Assembly: GCF_037890695.1 (NCBI RefSeq)
Contig: NZ_CP149571.1
Span: 867,501-931,500 of the forward strand
DNA length: 64,000 nt
Reading direction: 5' to 3'
Source: Aeromonas jandaei
GTDB taxonomy: Bacteria; Pseudomonadota; Gammaproteobacteria; Enterobacterales; Aeromonadaceae
Shown here: one piece after another, positions 18,170-27,461 of the stretch
How positions within the stretch are numbered: position 1 is the first letter of the stretch
How the letters are laid out: the number at the start of each line of letters is the position of its first letter
Made by a program: the position numbers and the translations under genes
Notes under the pieces: model-generated
Told to the model about the DNA's origin: nothing
The model's database searches: none
Seen by the model: the letters and a program-made list of their open reading frames with translations, nothing else

Positions 18170-20719
18170 ATGAGGCGAGCACTCGATTCCGTCTATCAAA
18201 TCATCTCCAGTCTGGCTCATTCGAGTGGTCAGGGATATTTCGATACCTTTGTGAGTGAAATCGCCGCGGTTGTGATGGCTGATGTCGTCCTGATCGCAAC
18301 ATGGGAACCAAACGCTGCCCAGTTCAGGGCGCAGGCCGCTTATCCCTCCTGTCTTGAACCCGAATCCCTGCAACTGCCGCTAACCGGCTCGCCCGATGCC
18401 ATCACCTGGCATGAGGGAGAAGCCTGGTTCAGCGACCGTCTGCTCCAGCTCTTCCCCTATGTGCCCCTTGCGCAGGAGTGGCAGCCACAGGCCTATGCCG
18501 GCATTGTGCTCAAGAATGCCGATGGCGAGCCCATCGGTATCTGCAGCCTGCTCTATCGCCAGCCGCAGGCCAACATGGGCAAGGTGATGGGGTTGCTCAA
18601 GCTGCTGGGGCCGCTGGCTGGCCGCGAGCTGGCCCTCCTGCTGCAGCGCGCGCAGCAGCCGCTGCCCGATTCGCCCCATATGCTGCAGAGCATGCTCTCC
18701 CATGCGCCGGTCGGGATCGGCAAGCTGGATCTTGCCGGGCGAATCCTGTGGGCCAACCCGGCCATCGAAAAGATGCTGGGATACCCGCTCGACGAGCTGC
18801 TCCATCGCACCATCTCCGACATCAACCATCCCGAAGACTGGATGCGCAGCGCCGAATACTACGAGCAGCTCTATCGTGGCGAGCGCAGCAGCTTCACTCA
18901 GGAGAAGCGCTACTTCTGTAAGGGCGGGGAAGTGCTGTGGGGGCGGGTGACGGTAACCCTTATTCGCGATGCGCTACAGCAGCCGGATTATCTGATGGTG
19001 CTGCTGGAGAATATCGATCCCCTCAAGCGCCACGCCGAGCAGCTCAAGCTCTCCCACCGGGTCTATGACAACCTCTCCGAGGCGATCCTGGTGTGTGATG
19101 ACGACAGCCGCATCATCTCGGTCAACCCGGCGTTCGAGCAGATCACCGGCTACAGCAGCGAGGAGGTGTGTGGCCAGCGCCCCAGCATCCTCAAGTCCGG
19201 CCTGCACGATCAGACCTTCTATGCCGACATGTACCACGCGCTGGAGCGGGTGGGGGTATGGCGCGGCGAGGTGTGGAACAAGCGCAAGAACGGCAAGCTC
19301 TACCCGCAGCAGCTGATGATCAGCACCCTGCGCGAAGGGGGCAAGATTCAGCAATATATCGCCATTTTCAGCGATCTTTCCCAGACCAAGCTCGCCGAAC
19401 AGAAGATCGCGGCACAGGCCAACTATGACAACCTGACCAGCCTGCCCAACCGCTGGCTGTTTGGCCGCTGTCTCGGTCGTTTCTGCGAGCGGGGCGAACG
19501 CTTCGCCCTGATGGTGCTCGACCTCAACAACTTCAAGGCGGTCAACAACAGCATGGATCACCATGCCGGTGACGCCCTGCTGCGGGAGGTGTCGGATCGG
19601 CTGGTGAGCCGGGTGCGCACCGAGGATCTGGTGGCCCGCATCGGTGGTGACGAGTTTGCCTTTCTGGTGCCGGGCATAGTGACCCGCCGTCAGGCAGAGG
19701 TGTTTGCCAAGCAGGTGATCGGCAGCTTTGCCCGCCCCTTCATGCTGGCCAACCAGCACCTCTACGTGACGGCGACGGTGGGGATGACCCTCTGCCCCAT
19801 CGATGGCAGCGAGAGCGACGAGCTGCTGCGCAACGCCGAGCAGGCGCTGTTTGCTGCCAAACGGCAGGGACGGCTGATCGGCACCTACTGCTCCTCCATG
19901 CGCGAAGAGGTGCGCCAGCGTCACCAGATGCAGCAGGATCTGGCGGAGGCGATCAAGCAGGAGCAGCTGACCATGGCCTACCAGCCCATCTGGGACAACC
20001 GCAGCGGGAGGGTGGCCAAGCTGGAGGCGCTGGTTCGCTGGTATCATCCCCAGTGGGGACAGGTTTCACCGGCCGAGTTCATTCCACTGGCGGAGGAGGC
20101 GGGGCTGATCCAGGGGCTGGGGTCATTGGTGCTGTGGCAGTCGTGTCGGGATCTGGCGCGTTTGCAGCGCTCCGGTTTTCCGGAGCTGCAGATGTCGATC
20201 AACCGCTCCACCATGGAGTTCCAGACCATAGATCCGGAAGCGAGCGAGTGGCTCAAGGTGATCCACCATTTTGAGCTCGATCCTGCCGACATCGTCATCG
20301 AAATTACCGAATCTCTGCTGATGGAGAGCAGCGATCAGCACAGGGTGCGGATCGATGCCCTGCGCGAGGCGGGCTGCAAGCTGGCCATCGATGACTTTGG
20401 CACCGGCTACTCGGCGCTCAACTATCTGCGCACATTCCCGGTCGATCTGGTCAAAATCGACCGATCTTTCGTGCGCCATATTCCCTTCAACGAGCAGGAT
20501 CGGATGCTGCTGGACGGCATCATCAACATAGTGCACAACCTCGGGATGCAGGTGGTGATCGAAGGGGTGGAGACTCGCGAGCAGCTCAACTTCCTCTGCC
20601 AGAAGGGGTGTGCCTTTACCCAGGGTTATCTGCTCAGTCGTCCGCTCGCCTACGACGATCTCACCGAATATCTGCAGCTCAACGACAAGAACATGTTTTT
20701 GCAGGCTCGTTCCAGCTGA
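18170..20719 (+). CDS. GAF-PAS-PAS-GGDEF-EAL cyclic-di-GMP turnover protein
   Basis: An 849-residue cytosolic (no membrane segment) sensor enzyme. Order: GAF-like sensor about 1-165; PAS about 175-295 ('HAPVGIGKLDLAGRILWAN'); PAS with PAC about 300-420; GGDEF domain with intact G492-G-D-E-F496; EAL domain with intact E619-A-L621, 'EITESLL', 'DDFGTGYSAL' and 'EGVET'. Both catalytic signatures are complete, so it may make or degrade c-di-GMP or switch between them. ATG 18170 lies about 15 bp after AAGGAGA; the frame is open further upstream through the terminator, so that part is excluded. It is inserted between prlC and rsmJ and ends 3 bp from the convergent solute-binding-protein gene. Confidence 0.9.
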   Translation: MRRALDSVYQIISSLAHSSGQGYFDTFVSEIAAVVMADVVLIATWEPNAAQFRAQAAYPSCLEPESLQLPLTGSPDAITWHEGEAWFSDRLLQLFPYVPLAQEWQPQAYAGIVLKNADGEPIGICSLLYRQPQANMGKVMGLLKLLGPLAGRELALLLQRAQQPLPDSPHMLQSMLSHAPVGIGKLDLAGRILWANPAIEKMLGYPLDELLHRTISDINHPEDWMRSAEYYEQLYRGERSSFTQEKRYFCKGGEVLWGRVTVTLIRDALQQPDYLMVLLENIDPLKRHAEQLKLSHRVYDNLSEAILVCDDDSRIISVNPAFEQITGYSSEEVCGQRPSILKSGLHDQTFYADMYHALERVGVWRGEVWNKRKNGKLYPQQLMISTLREGGKIQQYIAIFSDLSQTKLAEQKIAAQANYDNLTSLPNRWLFGRCLGRFCERGERFALMVLDLNNFKAVNNSMDHHAGDALLREVSDRLVSRVRTEDLVARIGGDEFAFLVPGIVTRRQAEVFAKQVIGSFARPFMLANQHLYVTATVGMTLCPIDGSESDELLRNAEQALFAAKRQGRLIGTYCSSMREEVRQRHQMQQDLAEAIKQEQLTMAYQPIWDNRSGRVAKLEALVRWYHPQWGQVSPAEFIPLAEEAGLIQGLGSLVLWQSCRDLARLQRSGFPELQMSINRSTMEFQTIDPEASEWLKVIHHFELDPADIVIEITESLLMESSDQHRVRIDALREAGCKLAIDDFGTGYSALNYLRTFPVDLVKIDRSFVRHIPFNEQDRMLLDGIINIVHNLGMQVVIEGVETREQLNFLCQKGCAFTQGYLLSRPLAYDDLTEYLQLNDKNMFLQARSS

Positions 20720-20722
20720 CCG

Positions 20723-21463
20723 TCACTGCGCCGGTTTCAATTTCTCCTGCTTGCCCCGCAGCGTCCGGTAATCCTCCCCGAGATAGCGCATATAGATGCG
20801 ATCCAGCACGCCCTCGTCCAGCATCTGCTGCAGCGCCTTGTTGTAGGCGGGCAGCAGCTCTGCTCTCTGTTTGCCAAAGCAGAGATAGAGCGGGGTTGAA
20901 TCGATAAAGGGGGTGAGGGCGCGGATCTTGACGTCCTGCTCCTTGGAGAGGATGGGGGCCGAGAAGTAATCCAGCACTATCATGTCGACCCGGCTCTTCT
21001 CCAGCATCAGCAGCAACTGTTTGTCGGAGTGGGCCTTGATGGGTTCCCAGCCGGTGAAGTTCTTGATCTTGTCCGTGTAGTCATAGCCCCTGACCATCCC
21101 CACTTTCAATCCCTTGGCCATCTCCCATGAGAAAGTCTGCAGCGGGCTGTCGGTGCGTACATAGGCAGCCAGCGGGTAGAAAGCAGTAGCAAGGTCAGAG
21201 TGGTAGCAGCCGGGCAGGGGGGCATTGTCGAGAATACCGTCCGCCAGCTCGGTGTTGACGTACTGTTCGCAGCGTCCCCATGGCAGTTCGAGCAGGGTGA
21301 GGCTCATGCCGAGGCGATGTGCCACCTCCTGATGGATCTCGACCGATATCCCCTCTTTCAGGTTGCCCTGTTCGGCATAGGAGAAGGGGGGCCAGTCCAC
21401 GCCACAGACCTTGAGATGGGGGCTGCTCTGGGCGGCGAGCAGCAAGGCGATGAGCAGGTTCAT
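20723..21463 (-). CDS. Periplasmic solute-binding protein, family 3 (amino-acid type)
   Basis: A 246-residue exported protein with a short signal peptide ([14 protein letters not shown]) and the bacterial extracellular solute-binding family 3 fold: '[22 protein letters not shown]' is the classic opening, followed by the '[14 protein letters not shown]' hinge segment. No permease or ATPase gene is adjacent, so it is either an orphan binding protein or serves a transporter or sensor elsewhere. Ligand unknown. It is divergent from rsmJ and convergent with the GGDEF-EAL gene. Confidence 0.8.
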   Translation of the reverse strand: MNLLIALLLAAQSSPHLKVCGVDWPPFSYAEQGNLKEGISVEIHQEVAHRLGMSLTLLELPWGRCEQYVNTELADGILDNAPLPGCYHSDLATAFYPLAAYVRTDSPLQTFSWEMAKGLKVGMVRGYDYTDKIKNFTGWEPIKAHSDKQLLLMLEKSRVDMIVLDYFSAPILSKEQDVKIRALTPFIDSTPLYLCFGKQRAELLPAYNKALQQMLDEGVLDRIYMRYLGEDYRTLRGKQEKLKPAQ

Positions 21464-21539
21464 GGGGTTTCCTCCCTACAGCGACGCGAAGGGGCTGTGG
21501 TACACTCGGTTCACTGAACTTAGAACGCATCCAGAGACC

Positions 21540-22286
21540 ATGCAAATCCTCCTCGAAGACCCCGCCAAGGCCGCGCTGGCAGACGCGCTGGCCAGCCAGC
21601 TTGCCCAGATAGACCTTCCCCAGTTTGCTCTGGTATTTACCCCGGAGCGGCTGGAGCTGCGCAAGCTGGATGAGCCCAAGCTGGGGGCCGTCTACGTGGA
21701 TTTCGTCGAAGGGGCAGTCGCCCATCGCCGCAAGTTTGGCGGCGGTCGCGGTCAGTCCATTGCCAAGGCGGTGGGGCTCAAGTCGGGGGCGACTCCGACC
21801 GTGGTCGATGCCACGGCCGGGCTGGGGCGCGATGCCTTTGTGCTGGCCTCTCTCGGTTGCCGGGTGACCATGATTGAGCGCAGCCCCGTGGTAGCAGCCC
21901 TGCTGCAGGATGGTCTGGCACGCGCCGCAGAAGACTCCGAGATCGGCCCATGGGTACGCGAGCGGATGCAGCTGCTGCACGGCCCTGCGGTGGATACCCT
22001 GCTGGGGCTGACCGAACGGCCCGAGGTGATCTACCTCGACCCCATGTTCCCGCACAAGCAGAAGTCGGCGCTGGTGAAAAAAGAGATGCGGGTATTCCAG
22101 TCTCTGGTGGGGCCGGATCTCGATGCGGATGCCCTGCTGCCAGCAGCGCTCCAGATGGCAGAGAAGCGGGTGGTGGTGAAGCGCCCCGACTACGCTGGCT
22201 GGCTCAACGAACAGAAGCCGAGCATGGCCATCGAAACCAAGAGCAACCGCTTCGATGTCTACGTAATGGCGGCACTGGCGAGTTAA
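21540..22286 (+). CDS. rsmJ: 16S rRNA (guanine-1516-N2)-methyltransferase RsmJ
   Basis: SAM-dependent enzyme that methylates G1516 of 16S rRNA. The 248-residue product matches E. coli RsmJ (YhiQ): '[12 protein letters not shown]', '[20 protein letters not shown]', SAM motif '[13 protein letters not shown]', and '[20 protein letters not shown]' with the DPMF catalytic motif. ATG 21540 gives the family N-terminus; the frame is open further upstream into the divergent gene, which is not credible coding. Confidence 0.95.
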   Translation: MQILLEDPAKAALADALASQLAQIDLPQFALVFTPERLELRKLDEPKLGAVYVDFVEGAVAHRRKFGGGRGQSIAKAVGLKSGATPTVVDATAGLGRDAFVLASLGCRVTMIERSPVVAALLQDGLARAAEDSEIGPWVRERMQLLHGPAVDTLLGLTERPEVIYLDPMFPHKQKSALVKKEMRVFQSLVGPDLDADALLPAALQMAEKRVVVKRPDYAGWLNEQKPSMAIETKSNRFDVYVMAALAS

Positions 22287-22325
22287 GCGGCGACTGGCAT
22301 ATCGTCCGGGCGACCAAACAAAAAA

Positions 22326-22353
22326 GAGGGCCAACCCGATCGGGTTGGCCCTC
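22326..22353. terminator. Bidirectional terminator between rsmJ and rof
   Basis: Perfect inverted repeat 'gagggccaacccg' / 'cgggttggccctc', preceded by an A-run and followed by T-rich sequence, so it can serve both convergent genes. Confidence 0.85.
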
Positions 22354-22360
22354 TTGCTAT

Positions 22361-22630
22361 TTATTGGCTGTCTGACTGGGCTGGTGGGGCGTAGCGGATC
22401 AGCTTCTCCTCTCCCTGCCAGCTGAATCTCATGGTCGCCAGATCTGCCAGACTGAGCTGCTTGCCGCTGTGCAGCTGGAGATACTCCACCCCATCGCGGG
22501 CCTCTATGGTGCGGATCCGATCCGCCCACTCACGTCTATCCCGACTGGTCAGCGCGACCGGCAACTGCCAGCTGGCAGCAATCTCCAGCCAGTCGTAGAG
22601 GTCACAGCTGATAGGTTGGTAATCCGGCAT
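22361..22630 (-). CDS. rof: Rho-binding antiterminator Rof
   Basis: Small inhibitor of Rho-dependent termination that blocks RNA binding by Rho. The 89-residue product begins MPDYQPISCDLYDWLEIA, matching the E. coli Rof (YaeO) start 'YQPINCDDYDNLELA', followed by the short Sm-like beta fold ('VEYLQLHSGKQLSLADL'). Ribosome site AAGGAG precedes the ATG. It lies 27 bp after gppA and is likely the last gene of rhlB-gppA-rof. The target gene rho is about 3.5 kb away. Confidence 0.85.
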   Translation of the reverse strand: MPDYQPISCDLYDWLEIAASWQLPVALTSRDRREWADRIRTIEARDGVEYLQLHSGKQLSLADLATMRFSWQGEEKLIRYAPPAQSDSQ

Positions 22631-22657
22631 GGTCTGCTCCTTGAGAAGGCAGAGGGA

Positions 22658-24148
22658 TCAGGCTTCCTGCAAACGGGTCGGCCAGCCCATCTTCTGCTGG
22701 CGATCCACTTCAAAGCGCAATTCGCTGGCGCGCAGGTAGTGCTCTTCTAGCCACCCTTTGGGCAGGGTCAGGGTGAGCGCATCCTCGTCCGCTTCCAGCG
22801 TGAAGCCGGGCACGGTTCCCTGGGTGCGGCGCATGCAGAGGATCAGGGCGATGCGCAGGATGCGGGCCAGCCGGATCGCCTGACGAGCGGTTACCGCCCC
22901 CTGCTTCTCCAGCGGCTCCAGCTTGAATTCATCCCGCTGGTTGAACAGCAGGGCTGACAACAGCTTCTTCTGCGCAGGGGTAAAGCCCGGCATATCGATG
23001 TTGTCGATGATGTAGGCGGCGTGTTGCGGCGCCTTCTTGTACTCGATACAGAGACCGATTTCGTGCAGCAGTGCTGCGTAGCGCAGGATCGGGCGACCAT
23101 AGCGCTTGGAGAGGCGCCAGGCCGGCTGCAACTGGGTGAACGCCTCGATGGCGGTGTCACGCACCCGTTCGGCGTGCTCCTTGTCCAGCTGGTAGCGGTT
23201 GATCAGGCTGTCGGCAGTGCGGTCACGGGCATCGCAGTCGTGATTGTTGCCGAGCAGGCCGTAGATCAATCCCTCGCGCAGGGCACCACCCGCCAGCGTC
23301 ATGCTCTCGATGTTCAGGGTTTCAAAGATGGCGATCAGGATGGCGAGGCCGGAGGGGAACACGGTCAGCCGTTCGGCTGCCAGCCCTTCCAGTTGCAGCT
23401 GGTCGAGCTTGCCGCAGGCGATGGCCTGACCCATCAGCTCCTGCAGTTTCGGCAGGGTGACCCGCTCGCTCTTCCCCTGCGCCAGCATGATCTCCTGCAG
23501 CGCCTGTACCGTACCGGAAGCACCGACGCAGGTGCGCCAGCCAAGGGCACGGTAATCATCCGCCACCTTCTCCAGCACCGCTTTGGCGGCGGCAATCGCC
23601 TGCTCGAAACGGGCTTCGGAGAGCTCGCCATCACCGAAGTGATTGTTGAGCCAGGTGACGCAGCCCATGTGCAGGCTATTGAGCAGTTTCGCTTCGCTAT
23701 GCTCGCCGATCACCAGTTCGGTACTGGCACCGCCGATGTCGATAACCAGTCGGTTGCCTTCACCGGCAGAGGTCCAGGAGACCCCTTCATAGATGGTCTT
23801 GGCCTCTTCCTCGCCCGAGATGATCTCGATGCTGTGGTTGAGCACCCGCTCCGCTTCGCTGATGAACTCGTCGACGTTGGTGGCAAGCCGCAGGGTGGCG
23901 GTACCCACTACCCGGATGTTGTCGGCCGGAATGTCCTGCAGCTGTTCGGCGAACAGGCGCAGACAGTCCCAGCCCCGCTCCATGGCGGTACGGCTGAGAC
24001 GGAAGTCGGCATCAAGCCCGGCGGCGAGGCGAACCTTGCGTTTGACCTTGGCAACGGTGCGCAGGGCACCGGCGACCTCGCGCACCACCAGCATGTGAAA
24101 GCTGTTGGAGCCGAGGTCGATGGCGGCATAGAGAGGCGAGTTGTGCAA
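22658..24148 (-). CDS. gppA: Guanosine-5'-triphosphate,3'-diphosphate pyrophosphatase GppA (Ppx/GppA family)
   Basis: Hydrolyses pppGpp to ppGpp and/or exopolyphosphate. The 496-residue protein has the family ASKHA-fold phosphate motifs 'YAAIDLGSNSFHML' and 'LVIDIGGASTELVIG', then 'VFPSGLAILIAIF' and a C-terminal HD-like region ('LLHEIGL'). Its position beside rhlB and its sequence favour GppA over Ppx. The start appears to be TTG at 24148, preceded by AAAGGA inside the rhlB 3' end; no ATG is available before the conserved motif. Only 12 bp separate it from rhlB. Confidence 0.9.
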   Translation of the reverse strand: MHNSPLYAAIDLGSNSFHMLVVREVAGALRTVAKVKRKVRLAAGLDADFRLSRTAMERGWDCLRLFAEQLQDIPADNIRVVGTATLRLATNVDEFISEAERVLNHSIEIISGEEEAKTIYEGVSWTSAGEGNRLVIDIGGASTELVIGEHSEAKLLNSLHMGCVTWLNNHFGDGELSEARFEQAIAAAKAVLEKVADDYRALGWRTCVGASGTVQALQEIMLAQGKSERVTLPKLQELMGQAIACGKLDQLQLEGLAAERLTVFPSGLAILIAIFETLNIESMTLAGGALREGLIYGLLGNNHDCDARDRTADSLINRYQLDKEHAERVRDTAIEAFTQLQPAWRLSKRYGRPILRYAALLHEIGLCIEYKKAPQHAAYIIDNIDMPGFTPAQKKLLSALLFNQRDEFKLEPLEKQGAVTARQAIRLARILRIALILCMRRTQGTVPGFTLEADEDALTLTLPKGWLEEHYLRASELRFEVDRQQKMGWPTRLQEA

Positions 24149-24160
24149 CGGGCCTATCCT

Positions 24161-25447
24161 TTAGCTTTTGCGCGGCGGACGACGGCGGTTGTTGCTGTTG
24201 CCACCCTGGCGATCCCGCATGTTGCGGTTCACCGGCTGGCGGTTGCGGAACACCCGTTTCGGCGCGGTGACATCATCCAGCAGTGCTTCGCGATCATATT
24301 TGCTGACCGGGATCGGGTGGTGGATGTACTCCTCGATGGCCGGCAGGTTGAAGGCATAGTCTTCACAGGCCAAGCTGATGGAGTGACCGCTCTTGCCGGC
24401 ACGGCCGGTACGACCGATACGGTGTACATAGTCTTCGGCGTCGTCGGGCAGGTCATAGTTGAAGACGTGAGTCACGTCGGGGATGTGCAGACCACGGGCA
24501 GCGACGTCGGTGGCGACCAGGATGTCCAGCGAACCCTTGGTGAACTCTTCCAGGATCTTCATCCGCTTCTTCTGCGGCACGTCGCCGGTCAGCAGACCAA
24601 CGCGGTGGCCGTCGTTCTCCAGCCAGGCATGAACGTCTTCACAGACATGCTTGGTGTTGGCGAAGACGATGGCTTTCTCCGGCCACTCCTCTTCCATCAG
24701 GGAGAGCAGCAGCAACATCTTGTCTTCGTTGGAGGGGTAGAACAGCTCCTCCTTGATCCGCACGCCGGTCATCTGCTCCGGCTCTACCTGCACATGTTCC
24801 GGGTGGTTCATATGTTCGTAGGCCAGCTCCTGCACGCGCAGGGAGAGGGTGGCGGAGAACAGCATACTCAGTCGCTCGGTGGCGGGCGGCATGCGGCGGA
24901 ACAGGAAGCGGATGTCCTTGATGAAGCCCAGATCGAACATGCGATCCGCTTCGTCCAGTACCACGACCTGAATGTTGCTCAGATCGATCACCTTGGACTT
25001 GAAGTAGTCGATGATGCGGCCAGTGGTGCCGATCAGGATGTCGACGCCCTGCTCCAGTACGGCCAGCTGCTTGTCGTAACCTTCGCCACCGTAGGCGAGG
25101 CCGAGTTTCAGGCCGGTAGATGCGGCGATGCTGTCGGCATCGTTGTAGATCTGTACTGCCAGCTCCCGGGTGGGTGCCATGATGATGGCTCTGGGTTGAT
25201 TTACCAGACGGGGTTTGGTCAGCGGGTGGGTAAGAAGATAGTTGAAGGTGGCGGCCAGAAAGGCGATGGTTTTGCCGGTGCCTGTCTGTGCTTGCCCGGC
25301 GAGGTCATGGCCCTCTACCAGCAGTGGCAGGGACAGTGCCTGGATGGGCGTACAATAGTGAAATCCCTTTGCTTCCAGACCAGCCAGAACTTCGGGTTCG
25401 AGGCCCATTTGGGCGAATTTTTCGGTCGTTAAGTGTGTTTTGCTCAT
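24161..25447 (-). CDS. rhlB: ATP-dependent RNA helicase RhlB
   Basis: DEAD-box helicase of the RNA degradosome that unwinds structured mRNA for RNase E/PNPase. The 428-residue protein has the ordered motifs: Q-motif 'TPIQ', 'AQTGTGKT' (I), 'PTRELA' (Ia), '[10 protein letters not shown]' (II), 'SAT' (III), 'RGLHIPDV' and '[11 protein letters not shown]' (VI), plus a basic Asn/Arg-rich C-terminal tail that in E. coli aids RNA binding. First gene of rhlB-gppA-rof, divergent from trxA as in E. coli. Confidence 0.96.
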   Translation of the reverse strand: MSKTHLTTEKFAQMGLEPEVLAGLEAKGFHYCTPIQALSLPLLVEGHDLAGQAQTGTGKTIAFLAATFNYLLTHPLTKPRLVNQPRAIIMAPTRELAVQIYNDADSIAASTGLKLGLAYGGEGYDKQLAVLEQGVDILIGTTGRIIDYFKSKVIDLSNIQVVVLDEADRMFDLGFIKDIRFLFRRMPPATERLSMLFSATLSLRVQELAYEHMNHPEHVQVEPEQMTGVRIKEELFYPSNEDKMLLLLSLMEEEWPEKAIVFANTKHVCEDVHAWLENDGHRVGLLTGDVPQKKRMKILEEFTKGSLDILVATDVAARGLHIPDVTHVFNYDLPDDAEDYVHRIGRTGRAGKSGHSISLACEDYAFNLPAIEEYIHHPIPVSKYDREALLDDVTAPKRVFRNRQPVNRNMRDRQGGNSNNRRRPPRKS

Positions 25448-25560
25448 GGCGGTAGGTTATCAGGTTAGGCTTGCAATAATAAACAGGATCATTTCAAATA
25501 GGGCAACTATTGCCTTTATTGACGTGTCAATAAAGCCTTATTTACTGACTGGAGTTGGAG

Positions 25561-25887
25561 ATGAGTGACAAGATTGTTCAGCTGAGCGATGCCAGCTTCG
25601 AGGCAGATGTAATCAAAGCCGATGGCGCCGTTCTGGTCGACTTCTGGGCCGAGTGGTGTGGTCCGTGCAAGATGATTGCCCCGATCCTGGAAGAAGTTGC
25701 CCAAGAGTACGAAGGTCGCGTGACCGTAGCCAAACTGAACATCGACCATAACTCTGATACTCCGCCCAAGTACGGCATTCGTGGTATCCCGACCCTCTTG
25801 CTGTTCAAGAATGGCGAAGTGGCAGCGACCAAGGTCGGTGCACTGTCCAAGACTCAGCTGAAAGAGTTCCTGGACGGCAACCTGTAA
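25561..25887 (+). CDS. trxA: Thioredoxin TrxA
   Basis: General cytosolic disulfide reductant recycled by thioredoxin reductase. The 108-residue protein has the active site W32-C33-G-P-C36 in '[14 protein letters not shown]' and the cis-proline loop 'RGIPTLLLF'. ATG 25561 is preceded by 'ggagttggag'. It is divergent from rhlB and followed by its own terminator, then rho, the same order as in E. coli. Confidence 0.98.
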   Translation: MSDKIVQLSDASFEADVIKADGAVLVDFWAEWCGPCKMIAPILEEVAQEYEGRVTVAKLNIDHNSDTPPKYGIRGIPTLLLFKNGEVAATKVGALSKTQLKEFLDGNL

Positions 25888-25897
25888 TAATCGAAGA

Positions 25898-25931
25898 GGA
25901 GCGCATTGCAATAATGCGCTCCTTCTGTTTT
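25898..25931 (+). terminator. Rho-independent terminator after trxA
   Basis: Perfect 10-bp stem 'ggagcgcatt' / 'aatgcgctcc' with a 5-nt loop, followed by T-rich 'ttctgtttt'. Confidence 0.85.
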
Positions 25932-26087
25932 ATCACCTAGACGCTCATCCCGATTGGTGCTAGTTTATCGCTCGTTTGCTAACCTTTTTGCCTGACTCCA
26001 TTGCTAGCCTGGCAAGTCAAATCCGATCAGCATCAATCCAGCAGACTGTCTCCTCATTTCAATCCTTGCTTACAGACTTTCACCACT
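25932..26087 (+). promoter_or_regulatory. rho leader region
   Basis: A stretch of about 155 bp between the trxA terminator and rho with C-rich, weakly structured sequence. E. coli rho is autoregulated by Rho-dependent termination in a similar leader. No convincing leader peptide is seen; an in-frame extension from TTG 26001 runs into rho but lacks a ribosome site. Confidence 0.4.
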
Positions 26088-27353
26088 ATGAATCTGACTG
26101 AATTAAAGAACACTCCTGTGTCTGAGCTGGTCAAGCTCGGCGAATCCATGGGGTTGGAAAATCTGGCTCGGGCGCACAAGAAAGACATTATTTTCGCGAT
26201 CCTCAAGGCGCACGCCAAGGGTGGCGAGGATATCTTTGGCGACGGTGTGCTGGAAATCCTGACCGACGGTTTCGGGTTCCTGCGCAGTGCTGACGGTTCT
26301 TACCTGGCAGGCCCTGACGATATCTACGTCTCCCCGAGCCAGATCCGCCGCTTCAACCTGCGTACCGGCGATACCATCTCCGGCAAGATCCGGCCGCCGA
26401 AAGAGGGCGAACGCTACTTCGCGCTGCTCAAGGTCAACGAGGTCAACTACGACCGTCCGGAAAACTCCCGCAACAAGATCCTGTTTGAAAACCTCACTCC
26501 GCTGCACGCCAACGAGCGTCTGCGCATGGAGCGGGGCAACGGTTCTACTGAAGACATCACTGCTCGCGTTCTGGATCTGGCCTCCCCGATCGGTAAAGGT
26601 CAGCGTGGCCTCATCGTCGCACCGCCCAAGGCCGGTAAGACCATGCTGCTGCAGAACATCGCCCAGAGCATCGCCTACAACCATCCCGACTGTGAACTGA
26701 TCGTTCTGCTGATCGACGAGCGTCCGGAAGAAGTGACCGAGATGCAGCGCATGGTTAAAGGTGAAGTGATCGCTTCCACCTTCGACGAGCCGGCATCCCG
26801 TCACGTTCAGGTTGCCGAAATGGTGATCGAGAAGGCCAAGCGTCTGGTCGAGCACAAGAAAGACGTGGTGATCCTGCTGGACTCCATCACTCGTTTGGCT
26901 CGTGCCTACAACACCGTTATCCCGTCATCCGGCAAGGTACTGACCGGTGGTGTGGACGCCAACGCCCTGCACCGTCCCAAGCGCTTCTTCGGCGCCGCGC
27001 GTAATGTTGAAGAGGGCGGCAGCCTGACCATCATCGCGACCGCGCTGATCGATACCGGTTCCAAGATGGACGAGGTTATCTACGAAGAGTTCAAGGGTAC
27101 CGGCAACATGGAACTGCACCTCTCGCGCAAGATTGCCGAGAAGCGCGTCTATCCGGCTATCGACATCACCCGCTCAGGCACCCGTAAGGAAGAGCTGCTC
27201 ACTTCCGGTGACGAGCTGCAGAAGATGTGGATCCTGCGCAAGATTGTCCACCCGATGGGCGAGATCGACGGTATCGAATTCCTCATCGACAAACTGGCGA
27301 TGACCAAGACCAACGACGAGTTCTTCGACGCCATGCGGCGCCAGCAGAAATAA
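26088..27353 (+). CDS. rho: Transcription termination factor Rho
   Basis: Hexameric RNA-dependent ATPase/translocase that ends transcription of untranslated RNA. The 421-residue protein begins [19 protein letters not shown] (N-terminal helix bundle), then the cold-shock-like RNA-binding domain ('[20 protein letters not shown]'), Walker A '[11 protein letters not shown]', Walker B '[16 protein letters not shown]', and the Q/R-loop regions. ATG 26088 is chosen because it gives the family N-terminus; a 29-residue upstream extension is unlike Rho. Terminator follows at 27372. Confidence 0.98.
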   Translation: MNLTELKNTPVSELVKLGESMGLENLARAHKKDIIFAILKAHAKGGEDIFGDGVLEILTDGFGFLRSADGSYLAGPDDIYVSPSQIRRFNLRTGDTISGKIRPPKEGERYFALLKVNEVNYDRPENSRNKILFENLTPLHANERLRMERGNGSTEDITARVLDLASPIGKGQRGLIVAPPKAGKTMLLQNIAQSIAYNHPDCELIVLLIDERPEEVTEMQRMVKGEVIASTFDEPASRHVQVAEMVIEKAKRLVEHKKDVVILLDSITRLARAYNTVIPSSGKVLTGGVDANALHRPKRFFGAARNVEEGGSLTIIATALIDTGSKMDEVIYEEFKGTGNMELHLSRKIAEKRVYPAIDITRSGTRKEELLTSGDELQKMWILRKIVHPMGEIDGIEFLIDKLAMTKTNDEFFDAMRRQQK

Positions 27354-27371
27354 GTCAGGTCAGAAAATGAC

Positions 27372-27398
27372 AAAACCGCGGCCAGGGTCGCGGTTTTT
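27372..27398 (+). terminator. Rho-independent terminator after rho
   Basis: Stem 'aaaaccgcg' / 'cgcggtttt' with an 8-nt loop and T-run. Confidence 0.85.
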
Positions 27399-27461
27399 GT
27401 TTATCTAAATTTCGGCCGACTGGGTAGTATGAAGCTTCGATGTCACAAGGATAGAGACGTC

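Noticed and set aside
23021..25432. An 803-codon plus-strand open frame opposite gppA and rhlB
   Set aside because: Antisense shadow of two well-identified genes, with no recognisable domains.
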